Shown: positions 25,936-35,313, counted from the first letter of the stretch. The stretch: 64,000 bases of DNA from Flagellimonas olearia (GCF_009184425.1 NZ_WELG01000002.1:310001-374000); one strand, 5' to 3'. The notes: generated from the letters alone by a model not told the origin. Program-made: numbers and translations.

Positions 25936-26061
25936 TTATATAGCATCATCCTGATTTTTTTTATGCATTATTCTCTTTCTACTTTTTAAATATGACACCA
26001 AAAGGTATATGACCATGGCCAGTGAAACTATATTGAAGAACAGAACTATTCCAAATAACAT
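25936..26061 (-). CDS. Possible 41-residue membrane peptide
   Basis: An ATG-started ORF encodes a hydrophobic segment (about residues 2-24, with FGIVLFFNIVSLAMVIYLL) and then a basic and polar tail (SYLKSRKRIMHKKNQDDAI). The charge pattern is what a single-pass inner-membrane peptide would show. It has no known homologue to me, and length alone is weak evidence. It lies between two hairpins on the same strand. Confidence 0.35.
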   Translation of the reverse strand: MLFGIVLFFNIVSLAMVIYLLVSYLKSRKRIMHKKNQDDAI

Positions 26062-26107
26062 AACCTTCTCGTTTCCACAGTAAACATTGCCTTGAAGAGT
26101 TTTAAAA

Positions 26108-26130
26108 GAAAGCCGTACATAGTGTACGGC
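26108..26130 (-). terminator. Hairpin terminator of an unknown transcript
   Basis: Read leftward, GCCGTACA pairs perfectly with TGTACGGC (3-base loop), followed by TTTCTTTT. Immediately before it is the tract TTAGGTTGGTTGATTTGG (26138-26155), nearly the same as the one before the terminator at 25283-25309. No recognised gene lies between it and the DUF4301 terminator. Confidence 0.55.
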
Positions 26131-26273
26131 CTTCCAACCAAATCAACCAACCTAAAATCTAGGTTCCCGCAAGGATCTTACTATGATTTTAGTAACATTT
26201 AATTCTTTTAACAATGTATCCGTTTTCCATTATATCTTTTTGACACTGTTTTTTTGGGGGGGTCACATAAAGG

Positions 26274-26310
26274 GCAAAAAAAAATCCGCTTCAAGGATCT
26301 GAAACGGATT
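26274..26310 (-). terminator. Terminator of the DUF4301 operon
   Basis: Read leftward, AATCCG pairs with CGGATT around an internal TTC/GAA extension, then follows a run of about nine T. It is 24 bases beyond the DUF4301 stop codon. Confidence 0.8.
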
Positions 26311-26333
26311 TTGGATATTGTATTTCCTTTACA

Positions 26334-27872
26334 CTAAGCTTGATGCGTAGGTTTTAAAAGATCATTCACTGTTTTTACGGGATTAAACGTTATCAGGGGA
26401 ACTTCAACAAACAAAGTATTCCAAAATGCCATGGCCCCATTCCAAAGTCCTGGAAGTTCCAATGCCTTTAATTCTTTGCCCTCTTGGGTCTTTCCGGTGA
26501 TAAACCCTTGTTTTGGGTCTACAAAATCCAAAAGGTCATATTTCTCTCCCTTGTGATTCCTTACCCCACATACCAAATCTACCGGATTGAAGTGGGTTGA
26601 ATTTTTGAGTATGGCCTCCTGTTCCTGATCGGAAAGATCAATCTGGGCCGATTCTATGATTTGAAGGGAAATATTCCCTTCGGCATCTTTCACCCAAAAC
26701 GGACCTCCTCCGGGCTCGCCTTCATTTTTTACCATTCCACAGATACGTATGGGGCGATTTAATTTGTCCTTTAGAATGGATAGCTGCTCGTTAACATCCA
26801 AATCATCATAATCCTTGGGCATCCGAACATTCAGTTCCTTTTCCAAAAAGGATTTTATTTCATCCGATTTTTCCGGAGATACCTTATCCTCTTCCAAAAG
26901 TCTTGCATAATCAAAAGCCTTGGCCTGTACCTTTCTCAATACTCCAGCCAACATTTTTTTGCTGTTGGCCACTTTTTCCAAGTTCTTGTTGACCACCACA
27001 TTGTCTATATTCTTGATAAAAATGATATCGGTGTCCTGTTCATTCAGGTTTTCAATGAGGGCTCCGTGTCCTCCGGGACGGAACAGTATGGAACCATCCC
27101 CGTTTTTGAAAGGTTTGTTCTCCATATCCACCGCTATGGTATCCGTGGATGGTTTTTGATTGGAATACGAAATTAAAAACTCTGTATCGGTTGCTTCGGA
27201 TATTTTAGGGCCTACTTTGGACTCTTCGTCCTTGAACATCTCGTCATGTTGCGGGGAAACGGTAAAATGCAGATGGGCCTTGCCTTCTGTTTTGGCATAT
27301 AACGCAGCCTCTTTCAAATGCTCTTCAAAGGGAGTTGCGCTACCTGAATCGTACGAATGAAAAGGCAATAGCCCTTTGGGGTAGAATCCATAGTTCAACC
27401 TATCCTCTCCCAACATCTCCTTTACAAAAAGGTAGGCTTCTTCACTCTTATTGGACGCATTATCCTTAATACGATCCATGATCAAACCGTAAAAGGGCAG
27501 CTTATGCATTTGGTCGATAAACTTTTTTGCATCGGAATCGCCTGTTCGGTCCAAATATTTGGAAAGGGTCTCCTTTTTGGGGTCAAAGGCATCCAAAAAG
27601 TTGAACATCGCCTTGAACATGCGAGAAGCGGCCCCAGAGGCTGGAACAAATTTCAACAGATCCAAATGACCTCGGTTCTCTTCAAAATATTGTACAAGTT
27701 CTTCTTGCTCCTTGTCCGAGAACCTCAGGATTCCGTTGGAGACCACTGCAGCCTTGACCAAATTCACAAAGGGTATCCCTTCTTTGAAAGTTTCTATCTG
27801 ATTTGCTACTTTTTCTTTGGAAATCCCTTTGTTTTCCAATTGTTCCAAGTCTTTTGAACTTAAATCAATCAT
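26334..27872 (-). CDS. DUF4301 family protein
   Basis: The 512-residue cytoplasmic protein matches DUF4301, a Bacteroidota family that looks like a nucleotidyltransferase of the UDP-sugar pyrophosphorylase type. Features supporting that are KFVPASGAASRMFK at about 75-88, FRPGGHGALIENLN in the middle, FIKNIDNVV and FNPVDLVCGV. None of these proves activity. It is the last gene of a tightly overlapping leftward operon with the NadR-like kinase, the PnuC-type transporter and the thiamine-binding-like protein (8-base overlap with the first). A link to cofactor salvage is inference. Confidence 0.85.
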   Translation of the reverse strand: MIDLSSKDLEQLENKGISKEKVANQIETFKEGIPFVNLVKAAVVSNGILRFSDKEQEELVQYFEENRGHLDLLKFVPASGAASRMFKAMFNFLDAFDPKKETLSKYLDRTGDSDAKKFIDQMHKLPFYGLIMDRIKDNASNKSEEAYLFVKEMLGEDRLNYGFYPKGLLPFHSYDSGSATPFEEHLKEAALYAKTEGKAHLHFTVSPQHDEMFKDEESKVGPKISEATDTEFLISYSNQKPSTDTIAVDMENKPFKNGDGSILFRPGGHGALIENLNEQDTDIIFIKNIDNVVVNKNLEKVANSKKMLAGVLRKVQAKAFDYARLLEEDKVSPEKSDEIKSFLEKELNVRMPKDYDDLDVNEQLSILKDKLNRPIRICGMVKNEGEPGGGPFWVKDAEGNISLQIIESAQIDLSDQEQEAILKNSTHFNPVDLVCGVRNHKGEKYDLLDFVDPKQGFITGKTQEGKELKALELPGLWNGAMAFWNTLFVEVPLITFNPVKTVNDLLKPTHQA

Positions 27873-28434
27873 GCGTCTTAAAAAGTTTATCGATTTCTTG
27901 TATGGCCGTTGAAAGCCGGAACGCTTTGTCCCCCTTTAAAATAACAAAATTTCGATCATATTTTTCCAAAGCTTGCTTGAAATACTGGAACATTTCCTCA
28001 CGTTCGTCAGGTTTGTCCCTAAGGTCGTCCGCTTCCCAAGGGGTATCAACATAGGTCAGTAGATATAGATCGTACTTGTTTTGGAGGGCATATTTTTCCA
28101 AAACGGGATCACAACTTCCTGTATAATATGCTTCTGAATATACCTTGGTCTCCAAAAGATCCGTATCACAAACGAGAATCTTGTTCGCTTTTTTGGCCAA
28201 GTGGTTCTCCAAGCGCATCTGCCCATACGCTATGGGTACAAGATCTTTAGGCTCGCAGGTGGTTTGTTCCCGGTCCCATTTATCTTGAAGATATTCCCGG
28301 GCGTATTCCGGCACCCACTCGGTTTGATAATGTTGGGCCAGCTGTTGGGCCAAGGTGGTCTTTCCTGTAGATTCCGGCCCAAATAGAACTACTTTTATGA
28401 GGTTTGAGGGCTCCTGCCCAAGTCTTTCTTCCAT
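27865..28434 (-). CDS. NadR-like P-loop kinase
   Basis: The 189-residue protein has Walker A GPESTGKT at 19-26, the VPEYAREYL segment, VCDTDLLETKVYSE and a lid region DDLRDKPDEREEM, as in the kinase domain of NadR (ribosylnicotinamide kinase). The adenylyltransferase and DNA-binding parts of NadR are absent. Next to a PnuC-type transporter it would trap the incoming vitamin by phosphorylation. With a thiamine-binding-like gene in the same operon, the vitamin could be thiamine instead of nicotinamide riboside. The start is placed at the ATG at 28434; it overlaps pnuC by 40 bases. Confidence 0.85.
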   Translation of the reverse strand: MEERLGQEPSNLIKVVLFGPESTGKTTLAQQLAQHYQTEWVPEYAREYLQDKWDREQTTCEPKDLVPIAYGQMRLENHLAKKANKILVCDTDLLETKVYSEAYYTGSCDPVLEKYALQNKYDLYLLTYVDTPWEADDLRDKPDEREEMFQYFKQALEKYDRNFVILKGDKAFRLSTAIQEIDKLFKTHD

Positions 28435-29030
28435 GCTACATATCCCTGAATGGCCAATACGGTGAAAATGAGGTATTGCAATGAGAACATGCCCCATCCC
28501 CTATAGGCGTACAAAGGTACGGTTATTAAGTCTCCCAGAATCCAAAGGGTCCAGCTTTCCAATTTTTTGTTGGCCATATACCACATAGCGGTAAAGAAAA
28601 TGCCCGAGGTGACGATATCCACGTAGTTGGTCGTCTTTATTTCGGCCCCAAAAGCCTTGTATACTCCGAAAGTGACCAGCAAAGTAATGGAGAACAGTGC
28701 AACCCCTATCCATTTTTCCTTGGTATTGGTTCGGGAAATCTTTACAATAAATTCCCTGTCCTGCTTTCTTCGGGCCCAGTTCCACCATCCATAAATACTC
28801 ATGATGGAAAAGTAGAAGTTCATCATCATATCGCCCAGCAATCGATCTACGAAAAAAATGTAAGTAGTAATGGCCGTGGCTACCAAACCTGTTGGATAGA
28901 CCATAATGTCTTCCATCTTGGCATAGACCACACTGGCTATTCCAAAGAAAAAGGCAGTAGCCTCAAGAATGACCAAGGAAAGTTCCCTGTCTTCGTACGG
29001 ACCAATAAAAAAATCAAAAATGGGGCTCAT
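28395..29030 (-). CDS. PnuC-family vitamin transporter
   Basis: The 211-residue protein has seven likely membrane helices and the family signature YGWWNWARRK. PnuC members carry nicotinamide riboside; close relatives named PnuT carry thiamine. The sequence alone does not tell the two apart. The operon holds a NadR-like kinase (favouring nicotinamide riboside) and a thiamine-binding-like protein (favouring thiamine). It overlaps both neighbours (40 and 17 bases), so the trio is translationally coupled. Confidence 0.9.
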   Translation of the reverse strand: MSPIFDFFIGPYEDRELSLVILEATAFFFGIASVVYAKMEDIMVYPTGLVATAITTYIFFVDRLLGDMMMNFYFSIMSIYGWWNWARRKQDREFIVKISRTNTKEKWIGVALFSITLLVTFGVYKAFGAEIKTTNYVDIVTSGIFFTAMWYMANKKLESWTLWILGDLITVPLYAYRGWGMFSLQYLIFTVLAIQGYVAWKKDLGRSPQTS

Positions 29031-29274
29031 AGTCGCTCCTGTCGGATTTTACAATCTTCATCCCCAATACCACGTGATCAATATTTTCAAAGGCCACCTT
29101 AATTTCATCCGTCAACAACCCCATAACCCTATCATACTCCCCAAAGACTTGTGTGCTTAAAGGATTCTCCAGCACCGTAAGACCTGAAGACCTCAACTTT
29201 TTAATGAAATTGATAATCGGGAGTTCAAAATTATCTTGCAAGGGGGTCAAGGTAAGCTCAACGGATATCTTCAT
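29014..29274 (-). CDS. Thiamine-binding-like protein (MTH1187/YkoF family)
   Basis: The 86-residue protein opens MKISVELTLTPLQD and contains LRSSGLTVLENPLSTQVFGE and VMGLLTDEIKVAFEN. This ferredoxin-like pattern belongs to the thiamine-binding domain family, whose members YkoF and MTH1187 bind thiamine or are associated with its transport. The length fits single-domain members. It lies at the head of the PnuC-NadR-like-DUF4301 group, 45 bases downstream of the phosphopantetheinyl transferase gene. Confidence 0.82.
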   Translation of the reverse strand: MKISVELTLTPLQDNFELPIINFIKKLRSSGLTVLENPLSTQVFGEYDRVMGLLTDEIKVAFENIDHVVLGMKIVKSDRSDYEPHF

Positions 29275-29319
29275 GGGGGCACTTTTGTATTCCGAAACAA
29301 ATCTAGTAAAAAGTACCTG

Positions 29320-29961
29320 TCATCCCCCCATCATTTTAAGGGCATATACGCAGGTGAATCCCTCAAACTCCAAAAACTCAATATCATAATGGGATTTTTT
29401 GCCTTTGTACAGGATCTCGGCCACGGTGCGAGCATCTTGAAAGGTAAAGTCCATCACATCGATATGCCGTAAAAAACTCAACCCCTGTTGCGCATAGATC
29501 TTATAGAGTGATTCCTTGGCACCCCAAACAATGGTGAGCTTTCTGATGATGGCCTCCACATTGGCCAAGGTCTTGTACTCTTCAATGGGAGTGAACTTGT
29601 GTGCAATTCTCAGGATTTTATCGCGCTGCATTTCAATGTCTATACCCACTTCATCCGTTTCACTGACAATAATTCCCGTGAAATCGTGCGAATGCGTAAT
29701 GGAAATATGGTTGCCATCCTTCAAATGGGGTTTTCCAAAATCATCATAGAACAGGTCGCTGTCCACATACCCAGCTTTGGCCATTAAATGCCTGATACTC
29801 AAAAAAGCCCTCCGGTGAGCTTCGGATTTCATCCCATCCATTCTATTCTGGCAGTGTGGGGTAAGCTCTATCCCTTTGGACAATTCTTCTTCTGCCTCGG
29901 TAACTTTCCATATATATACCGAAGTGGTTGGGGAAACTGTTATGGTTTTGTAAATGGGCAC
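29320..29961 (-). CDS. 4'-phosphopantetheinyl transferase
   Basis: Moves the phosphopantetheine arm of coenzyme A to carrier proteins. The 213-residue Sfp-type enzyme shows the magnesium motif GIDIE (Asp108, Glu110) and WGAKESLYK (146-154, with Glu150). The helical N-terminal half of the pseudodimer is present. The carrier protein served is not in this window. It is divergent from ahcY, with a 73-base spacer that must hold both promoters. Confidence 0.93.
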   Translation of the reverse strand: MPIYKTITVSPTTSVYIWKVTEAEEELSKGIELTPHCQNRMDGMKSEAHRRAFLSIRHLMAKAGYVDSDLFYDDFGKPHLKDGNHISITHSHDFTGIIVSETDEVGIDIEMQRDKILRIAHKFTPIEEYKTLANVEAIIRKLTIVWGAKESLYKIYAQQGLSFLRHIDVMDFTFQDARTVAEILYKGKKSHYDIEFLEFEGFTCVYALKMMGG

Positions 29962-29983
29962 GACTAGTAGTTAGGTGTTTTTG

Positions 29984-29991
29984 TATCTTTG
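29984..29991 (+). promoter_or_regulatory. -7 promoter element of ahcY
   Basis: TATCTTTG is a perfect TAnnTTTG match for Bacteroidota sigma-A promoters, 43 bases before the ahcY ATG. A TTG at the ideal spacing is not seen. Confidence 0.5.
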
Positions 29992-30034
29992 CTGCACTAT
30001 AAAAGCTAAGCTACGAAAGTAAATTTATATACGT

Positions 30035-31351
30035 ATGAGCACAAAGACAATTCCCCATGTACCCTATAAGGTGAAAGATATTTCCCTAGCCAACTGGGGA
30101 AGAAAAGAGATTGAGCTTGCCGAGGCCGAAATGCCAGGACTGATGGCATTGCGCGAGGAATACGGAAAAGAGCAGCCTTTGAAAGGAGCCCGTATTGCCG
30201 GTTGTCTGCATATGACCATTCAGACAGCGGTATTGATCGAGACTTTGGTGGCCCTTGGCGCCGAAGTGACCTGGAGCTCCTGTAATATCTTTTCCACCCA
30301 AGACCATGCTGCTGCTGCCATTGCCGCTTCCGGAATCCCCGTCTACGCTTGGAAAGGAATGAATGAGGAGGAGTTTGACTGGTGCATTGAGCAAACCTTG
30401 TTCTTTGGTGAGGATAGAAAACCCTTGAACATGATCTTGGACGATGGTGGTGACCTTACCAATATGGTATTGGACAAATACCCTGAGTTGGCTTCAGGTG
30501 TGAAAGGCCTTTCCGAAGAGACCACCACTGGGGTACACCGTTTGTACGAGCGCATGAAGAAAGGCACCTTGCCCATGCCTGCCATCAACGTGAACGACTC
30601 CGTGACCAAATCCAAATTCGACAACAAATATGGATGTCGAGAGAGCGCCGTGGATGCCATCCGTAGGGCCACGGATACCATGTTGGCCGGAAAGCGTGTT
30701 GTTGTGGCCGGATATGGTGATGTGGGAAAAGGTACTGCTGCCTCTTTCCGTGGTGCGGGCTCCATTGTTACCGTAACCGAGATCGATCCTATCTGCGCCC
30801 TTCAGGCCTGTATGGATGGTTATGAAGTGAAAAAACTGGAAACCGTTGTTTCCAATGCAGATATTGTAATTACCACTACGGGCAATAAGGACATCATCCG
30901 GGAAGAGCATTTCCGTGCCCTAAAGGATAAGGCCATTGTCTGTAATATTGGCCACTTTGACAATGAGATCGATATGGCTTGGTTAAATAGCGCTTATGGA
31001 AACACCAAGGACGAGATCAAGCCCCAAGTGGACAAGTATACCATTGACGGCAAAGACCTTATCATCTTGGCCGAAGGCAGATTGGTGAACTTGGGCTGTG
31101 CCACGGGCCACCCCAGTTTTGTGATGAGCAACTCGTTTACCAACCAAACCTTGGCGCAGATTGAGCTTTGGAACCATAGTGATAAATACGAAAACGAAGT
31201 ATATATGCTTCCCAAGCATTTGGATGAGAAAGTGGCCCAATTACATTTGGCTCGTTTGGGCGCCGAATTGACCGAATTGAAGGAAGATCAAGCGGAATAT
31301 ATCGGTGTAAAGGTGGAAGGCCCCTTTAAACCCGATTATTACAGGTATTAA
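30035..31351 (+). CDS. ahcY: Adenosylhomocysteinase
   Basis: Reversibly splits S-adenosylhomocysteine into adenosine and homocysteine, keeping methylation going. The 438-residue protein has the NAD-binding loop GYGDVGKG at 226-233, [17 protein letters not shown] at about 79-95, and the C-terminal FKPDYYRY. Length and motifs are complete. It is a single gene with a palindromic terminator. Confidence 0.98.
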   Translation: MSTKTIPHVPYKVKDISLANWGRKEIELAEAEMPGLMALREEYGKEQPLKGARIAGCLHMTIQTAVLIETLVALGAEVTWSSCNIFSTQDHAAAAIAASGIPVYAWKGMNEEEFDWCIEQTLFFGEDRKPLNMILDDGGDLTNMVLDKYPELASGVKGLSEETTTGVHRLYERMKKGTLPMPAINVNDSVTKSKFDNKYGCRESAVDAIRRATDTMLAGKRVVVAGYGDVGKGTAASFRGAGSIVTVTEIDPICALQACMDGYEVKKLETVVSNADIVITTTGNKDIIREEHFRALKDKAIVCNIGHFDNEIDMAWLNSAYGNTKDEIKPQVDKYTIDGKDLIILAEGRLVNLGCATGHPSFVMSNSFTNQTLAQIELWNHSDKYENEVYMLPKHLDEKVAQLHLARLGAELTELKEDQAEYIGVKVEGPFKPDYYRY

Positions 31352-31371
31352 TTTTCTGAACAATCTATAAA

Positions 31372-31406
31372 TAAAAAGGCCCCGATCATGATCGGGGCCT
31401 TTTTTA
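31372..31406. terminator. Bidirectional terminator between ahcY and the M61 peptidase
   Basis: A perfect 10-bp stem (GGCCCCGATC / GATCGGGGCC, 2-base loop) has A on the left and T on the right, so it serves both the rightward ahcY and the leftward gene ending at 31424. Confidence 0.9.
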
Positions 31407-31423
31407 TTTGGTAAAACTTAGAC

Positions 31424-33319
31424 CTAGCCTTTCAGCCAAGCTTTTCGCAATTCTTTTTGGGCTTCTGTTGCCTCCGGGTTTTCCAATAGGGTAACCGCTT
31501 TGGTATATGTGGGTGTTGTTGTGGTATCAATGAGAATTTCCCCATCTCCCCGTAATAATTCCACTTGTATGGCTTTGCCAGAGCTCCATGCATATACTTC
31601 CGCTAAAATCTGGTTGGCATTGGCCAAGCTAACTTCCGTTCCATTGATGGATTTTATAAAGTCATTGGGCTGTACCCCTTTATCTTTCCAAAAACTGTTG
31701 TTCATCACAAGGTCATTGAACTTGACGCCTCCCCTTGCAGGGTCTGCGGATAAGATCAATTCGCCTGCATTTTGAATGTAGTTGGTCTCCACTTCCGCCT
31801 CAGCGAAATACAATCCAACCTTATCCAACATTTGGCCATAATCTATAGGTGTATTACCTACCACATGGGTGTTTAAAAACTCGCCTACCGCAGGATAGGT
31901 CATTGCGGTAATCTCAGTAATAAGGGCATCATCTTCAAACGGTTTGTCCTTACCGTATTTAACGGACAACTCTCCCAATAACGAGCGTAGGCTACGCTGG
32001 CCATCGCTATTTTCACGCATTAAAATGTCCACACACATACCGATCAACGCCCCTTTCATATACACATTTGCGTAGTTGTCTTTATATGGGTCCTCCAAAA
32101 TGTTCTCACTCATTTGGGTAAAACTCATAGCGTCATCGTAATTGGACCTTGAAGTATTTATCTTTTCAGTGGTCCTCACATAAAACTCAGCCGGGTCTAT
32201 CAAGCCTTCATACACCTGAAAATGTTGCGCAAAATATTCTGTGACTCCTTCGTATAGCCATAAGTGCTTACTGAACGTTGGGTTGTTGTAGTCAAAATAA
32301 TGCACATCTTCAGAATGTACCGAAAGTGGTGTGACTATATGGAAGAATTCGTGGGCCACGACATCGATCATAGATTCTGCCAATGCTTCTGGATCCATTT
32401 GTTCCGGCAATACTACCACCGTGGAAGTATGGTGTTCCAAAGCTCCAAAACCTTTTGGGGAATCTGGTTTCTGCGTATCGGACAAATACAGTAGGATGTC
32501 ATACCTCGGGGTACTGTTCAAATCTCCCAGGTATTGTTTTTGGGCCTGCATCATCTCCGCCATAATTTCTTTGATTTCCGAAGCTTTGTGTACTCCATTG
32601 GGAGAGAAAACACTCAATACAATCTTGATATTGCCTACCATGAACTCTTCAACCTCGGTCTCACCATACATCATGGGATTGTCCGTTACCTCAAAATATC
32701 GATTGGCGAGGAACACTGAATGTTTGATGGCACCATCCTCGCTCTGGGTCGATTTTATCTCCGTGAGGGGGGAAGTATACTTGAAACTCGAAGGGGATTT
32801 AATGTCAATCTGGTAGGCATTCTGTTTTAGGGCATCAAAATACCCTACGAACCCGTGCAGGTTTAACATCACCTGCTTGGGCTCTATGTTGGTTCCCGAA
32901 GGTGAAAAAGGAACTTCGTCGCCGATTCCTCCTTGCTCTTCCTGGTCAAAAGTATCATTCACGGCATATTCTATCCTATCCAGATTCTTGGCGTTGGCAA
33001 AGGTCCAAGTATTGGTATCCACTTGGTTGATCGGCATGGCATTGCCCTCATAATCAAAGGCCTTGATATTCTCTATGTATCTACCAAAGTCGGATACGGC
33101 ATAGGTTCCCTGAACCACTCTGGGCAATCTGTAGGTAACCGTATCCTGGATAAACCTCCCTGGATTGATCACTACATTTACTTTGTCATCTTGAATATTG
33201 ACCAAATCCAAGGACGTCATTATGGGGGTATCCGTGGCTAGATCGTTGGTTTGATTTTTGACACCGCAAGAAAAAACCGTTGCGAGCACCAAAGCATGTA
33301 AGGCTAATTTTTTTATCAT
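31424..33319 (-). CDS. M61-family metallopeptidase lipoprotein with PDZ domain
   Basis: The 631-residue protein has a lipoprotein signal (Cys18 in VFSC), the HEFFH zinc motif at 323-327, GALEHHTS at about 292-299 and LYEGVTEYFA, where the Glu at 357 should be the third ligand. A C-terminal PDZ domain follows (about 500-590; GVQPNDFIKSINGTE). M61 enzymes are glycyl aminopeptidase-like peptidases. A second, different M61 gene begins at 62233. It stands alone on the minus strand. Confidence 0.92.
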   Translation of the reverse strand: MIKKLALHALVLATVFSCGVKNQTNDLATDTPIMTSLDLVNIQDDKVNVVINPGRFIQDTVTYRLPRVVQGTYAVSDFGRYIENIKAFDYEGNAMPINQVDTNTWTFANAKNLDRIEYAVNDTFDQEEQGGIGDEVPFSPSGTNIEPKQVMLNLHGFVGYFDALKQNAYQIDIKSPSSFKYTSPLTEIKSTQSEDGAIKHSVFLANRYFEVTDNPMMYGETEVEEFMVGNIKIVLSVFSPNGVHKASEIKEIMAEMMQAQKQYLGDLNSTPRYDILLYLSDTQKPDSPKGFGALEHHTSTVVVLPEQMDPEALAESMIDVVAHEFFHIVTPLSVHSEDVHYFDYNNPTFSKHLWLYEGVTEYFAQHFQVYEGLIDPAEFYVRTTEKINTSRSNYDDAMSFTQMSENILEDPYKDNYANVYMKGALIGMCVDILMRENSDGQRSLRSLLGELSVKYGKDKPFEDDALITEITAMTYPAVGEFLNTHVVGNTPIDYGQMLDKVGLYFAEAEVETNYIQNAGELILSADPARGGVKFNDLVMNNSFWKDKGVQPNDFIKSINGTEVSLANANQILAEVYAWSSGKAIQVELLRGDGEILIDTTTTPTYTKAVTLLENPEATEAQKELRKAWLKG

Positions 33320-33471
33320 GATTTACTGAATGTTTTTGATTATGCCGACTAATATATGGTTAAAATATTTCCAACGACAATAGGTCATGGAAATAGTTGA
33401 TTTGTTACAGATAAAAACATTTTCCAGACAAAAATCCTCGTTTTGGAGTATTTTGAAAGTTTTACCAACAA

Positions 33472-33503
33472 AAAAACCATGGTCGTTGCCATGGCTTTTT
33501 TTA
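33472..33503 (-). terminator. Terminator after the DUF3332-like lipoprotein
   Basis: Read leftward, GCCATGG and CCATGGT pair across a loop of about 6 and are followed by seven T. It begins 16 bases past the stop codon at 33519. Confidence 0.8.
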
Positions 33504-33518
33504 TGAAGTGCTTTGTTA

Positions 33519-34097
33519 TTAATCTGCCAGCAGGCTTTCCGAATAATAACAGGTCTTGCTTTCTTGGAGAATGGCCAACCCTTCCTCTCTGGTGCTCATG
33601 GGATCGATTTTGATTTGCTCCCCATTGGGCATATACACAATGTAGAACCCTTCCTCGAAAGAAGATAGTTTTATAATCTCTCCATTGGGGCGAACCGCGT
33701 TCCACGATTTCTCATCGGGCTTGTACACCAAATCCAATTTCTTGCCTTTTTTGGGGCCTTCCACCACAGTAATCTGAACCCTGTTTTGGGTGGCCACCAT
33801 TTCAAAGGTATTGCCATCATGCTCTACCATTTGGGTCTCGGACTCTCCGGGCTTCATGGCTATGGGATTAGATCCAGACCAAAACTCGATCACGTTGAAG
33901 ATTATGGCATCCCCAAGAAAGAACAATCCATACACTGGCACAATGTTCAATCCCCAAAAAATTAAATTGTCCAAAAACTTACTGTTTGTGGCACCTTGGT
34001 TCCAATCTTTCAAATTATTGAAGGCCTTGAACGACCCCAAACAGCTTGAAAACAAAATGGCAGAGGACAATAACAAACAACTGATAACTTTTCTCAT
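33519..34097 (-). CDS. DUF3332-like lipoprotein
   Basis: The 192-residue protein has a lipoprotein signal (SCLGSF), then KAFNNLKDWNQG and a hydrophobic FWGLNIVPVYGLFFLGDAIIFNVIEFWSGSN stretch, which is the pattern of DUF3332. A mostly beta C-terminal part follows. The function is unknown. The gene is divergent from the PLP enzyme gene at 34201 with 103 bases between. Confidence 0.82.
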   Translation of the reverse strand: MRKVISCLLLSSAILFSSCLGSFKAFNNLKDWNQGATNSKFLDNLIFWGLNIVPVYGLFFLGDAIIFNVIEFWSGSNPIAMKPGESETQMVEHDGNTFEMVATQNRVQITVVEGPKKGKKLDLVYKPDEKSWNAVRPNGEIIKLSSFEEGFYIVYMPNGEQIKIDPMSTREEGLAILQESKTCYYSESLLAD

Positions 34098-34200
34098 GAT
34101 ATGAAGATTTATGGTTAATGTATTTAAAGCTACAAAAAGAATTCAACTTCCCTTCAGTCATAAATCAGTACCTTGTTTCCCAATTCAAACTATTAGGAAA

Positions 34201-35313
34201 ATGGCCCAAAATTGGTATGAGATCAAAAATGTGGATACGGTAGATTCGCCGTCAATTGCTTTATATGTAGACCATTTACAATTCAATATCAAAGAAATGC
34301 TTTCCTTGGTCCATGGGGACACCAATCGTTTGATGCCCCACATCAAGACCAATAAAATGCCCAAGGTCATGGAGCGATTGTTGGATGCCGGTATTTCCAA
34401 CTTCAAGGCTTCCACCATTGCGGAAGCGGAAATTGCCGCAGAGGCGGGTGCTGATTTTGTTCTGATTGCCCATCAACTGGTAGGACCCAAAGTGGACCGT
34501 TTCCTTGAATTGACCGCCCATTTTCCTACTACCCGTTTTGCCACACTGATTGATGCTGTGCCTACGGCCAAATTGTTGAATGAAAAGGCCAAGGCCAAAG
34601 GTTTGACCACTCCAATTTATATTGACATCAATAACGGGATGAACCGCTCCGGAATCAAAATAGGAGAAGAGCTCGATACCTTGATAGCCTTTTTGGATGA
34701 ATGCAAATCCCTACAGTTTGAAGGATTCCATGTGTACGATGGGCATCTTCGCGACCCTGAGTTTTCAGAAAGGAATCAAAAAATTGAACAGGGGCTGGAA
34801 TCTGTCACCGACTACTTCGACACCTTGAAAAACACCCATCCAAACCTAAGAATGATTTGCGGAGGAACGCCCTCCTTCACCTCACATCGTATGGAAGAAA
34901 AAAGGATTACCAGTCCGGGCACCTGCGTGCTGTGGGACTGGGGATATGGGGAAAAATTAACGGAACAAAACTTTAAGCATGCGGCCCTAGTGGTGACCCG
35001 TGTTATCTCCAAACCCACCGAAGGCATTGTTACCGTGGATATGGGGCATAAATCCGTGGCCGCGGAAAACCCCGTTGACAAACGGATACAATTCCTCAAT
35101 CTTGAGGATTACCAACTGCTTTCACAAAGTGAGGAGCATGGTGTGATCAAAGTAGCGGATTGGGACGCCCTAAACATAGGTGATGTCCTTTACGGCATCC
35201 CCTACCACATTTGTCCTACCGTTAACCTTCATGATGAAGTTTCCGTAATCGAAAACGGCAAAAAAATCGACACTTGGGAGATTACCGCTCGAAAAAGAAG
35301 ACTTACCATTTGA
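34201..35313 (+). CDS. D-threonine aldolase/alanine racemase-like PLP enzyme
   Basis: The 370-residue protein has the type III PLP fold of D-threonine aldolase and D-serine dehydratase. The PLP lysine region is MPHIKTNKMPKVM at about 44-56, with Lys48. YIDINNGMNRSG and EGFHVYDGHLRD follow, and the metal-binding end shows YHICPTVNLHDE with His and Cys as in this family. The exact D-amino acid used cannot be told. ATG 34201 is chosen since the family starts near NWYEIKNVDTVDSPSIALY; the ORF is open for 30 more codons. Its 3' end faces the phytase gene with 3 bases between. Confidence 0.9.
   Translation: MAQNWYEIKNVDTVDSPSIALYVDHLQFNIKEMLSLVHGDTNRLMPHIKTNKMPKVMERLLDAGISNFKASTIAEAEIAAEAGADFVLIAHQLVGPKVDRFLELTAHFPTTRFATLIDAVPTAKLLNEKAKAKGLTTPIYIDINNGMNRSGIKIGEELDTLIAFLDECKSLQFEGFHVYDGHLRDPEFSERNQKIEQGLESVTDYFDTLKNTHPNLRMICGGTPSFTSHRMEEKRITSPGTCVLWDWGYGEKLTEQNFKHAALVVTRVISKPTEGIVTVDMGHKSVAAENPVDKRIQFLNLEDYQLLSQSEEHGVIKVADWDALNIGDVLYGIPYHICPTVNLHDEVSVIENGKKIDTWEITARKRRLTI

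Larger units (their letters stand above)
25656..26333. other. 678-bp stretch without a recognised gene, rich in hairpins
   Basis: No conserved protein gene lies here. On the minus strand I see a tiny membrane-protein ORF (25936-26061), an even smaller ORF near 26223 (MENGYIVKRI plus three residues), and three hairpins: 26283-26310, 26112-26130 and 25835-25858. The first terminates the DUF4301 operon. The other two have no known gene in front and may end small RNAs or mini-genes. Confidence 0.6.
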
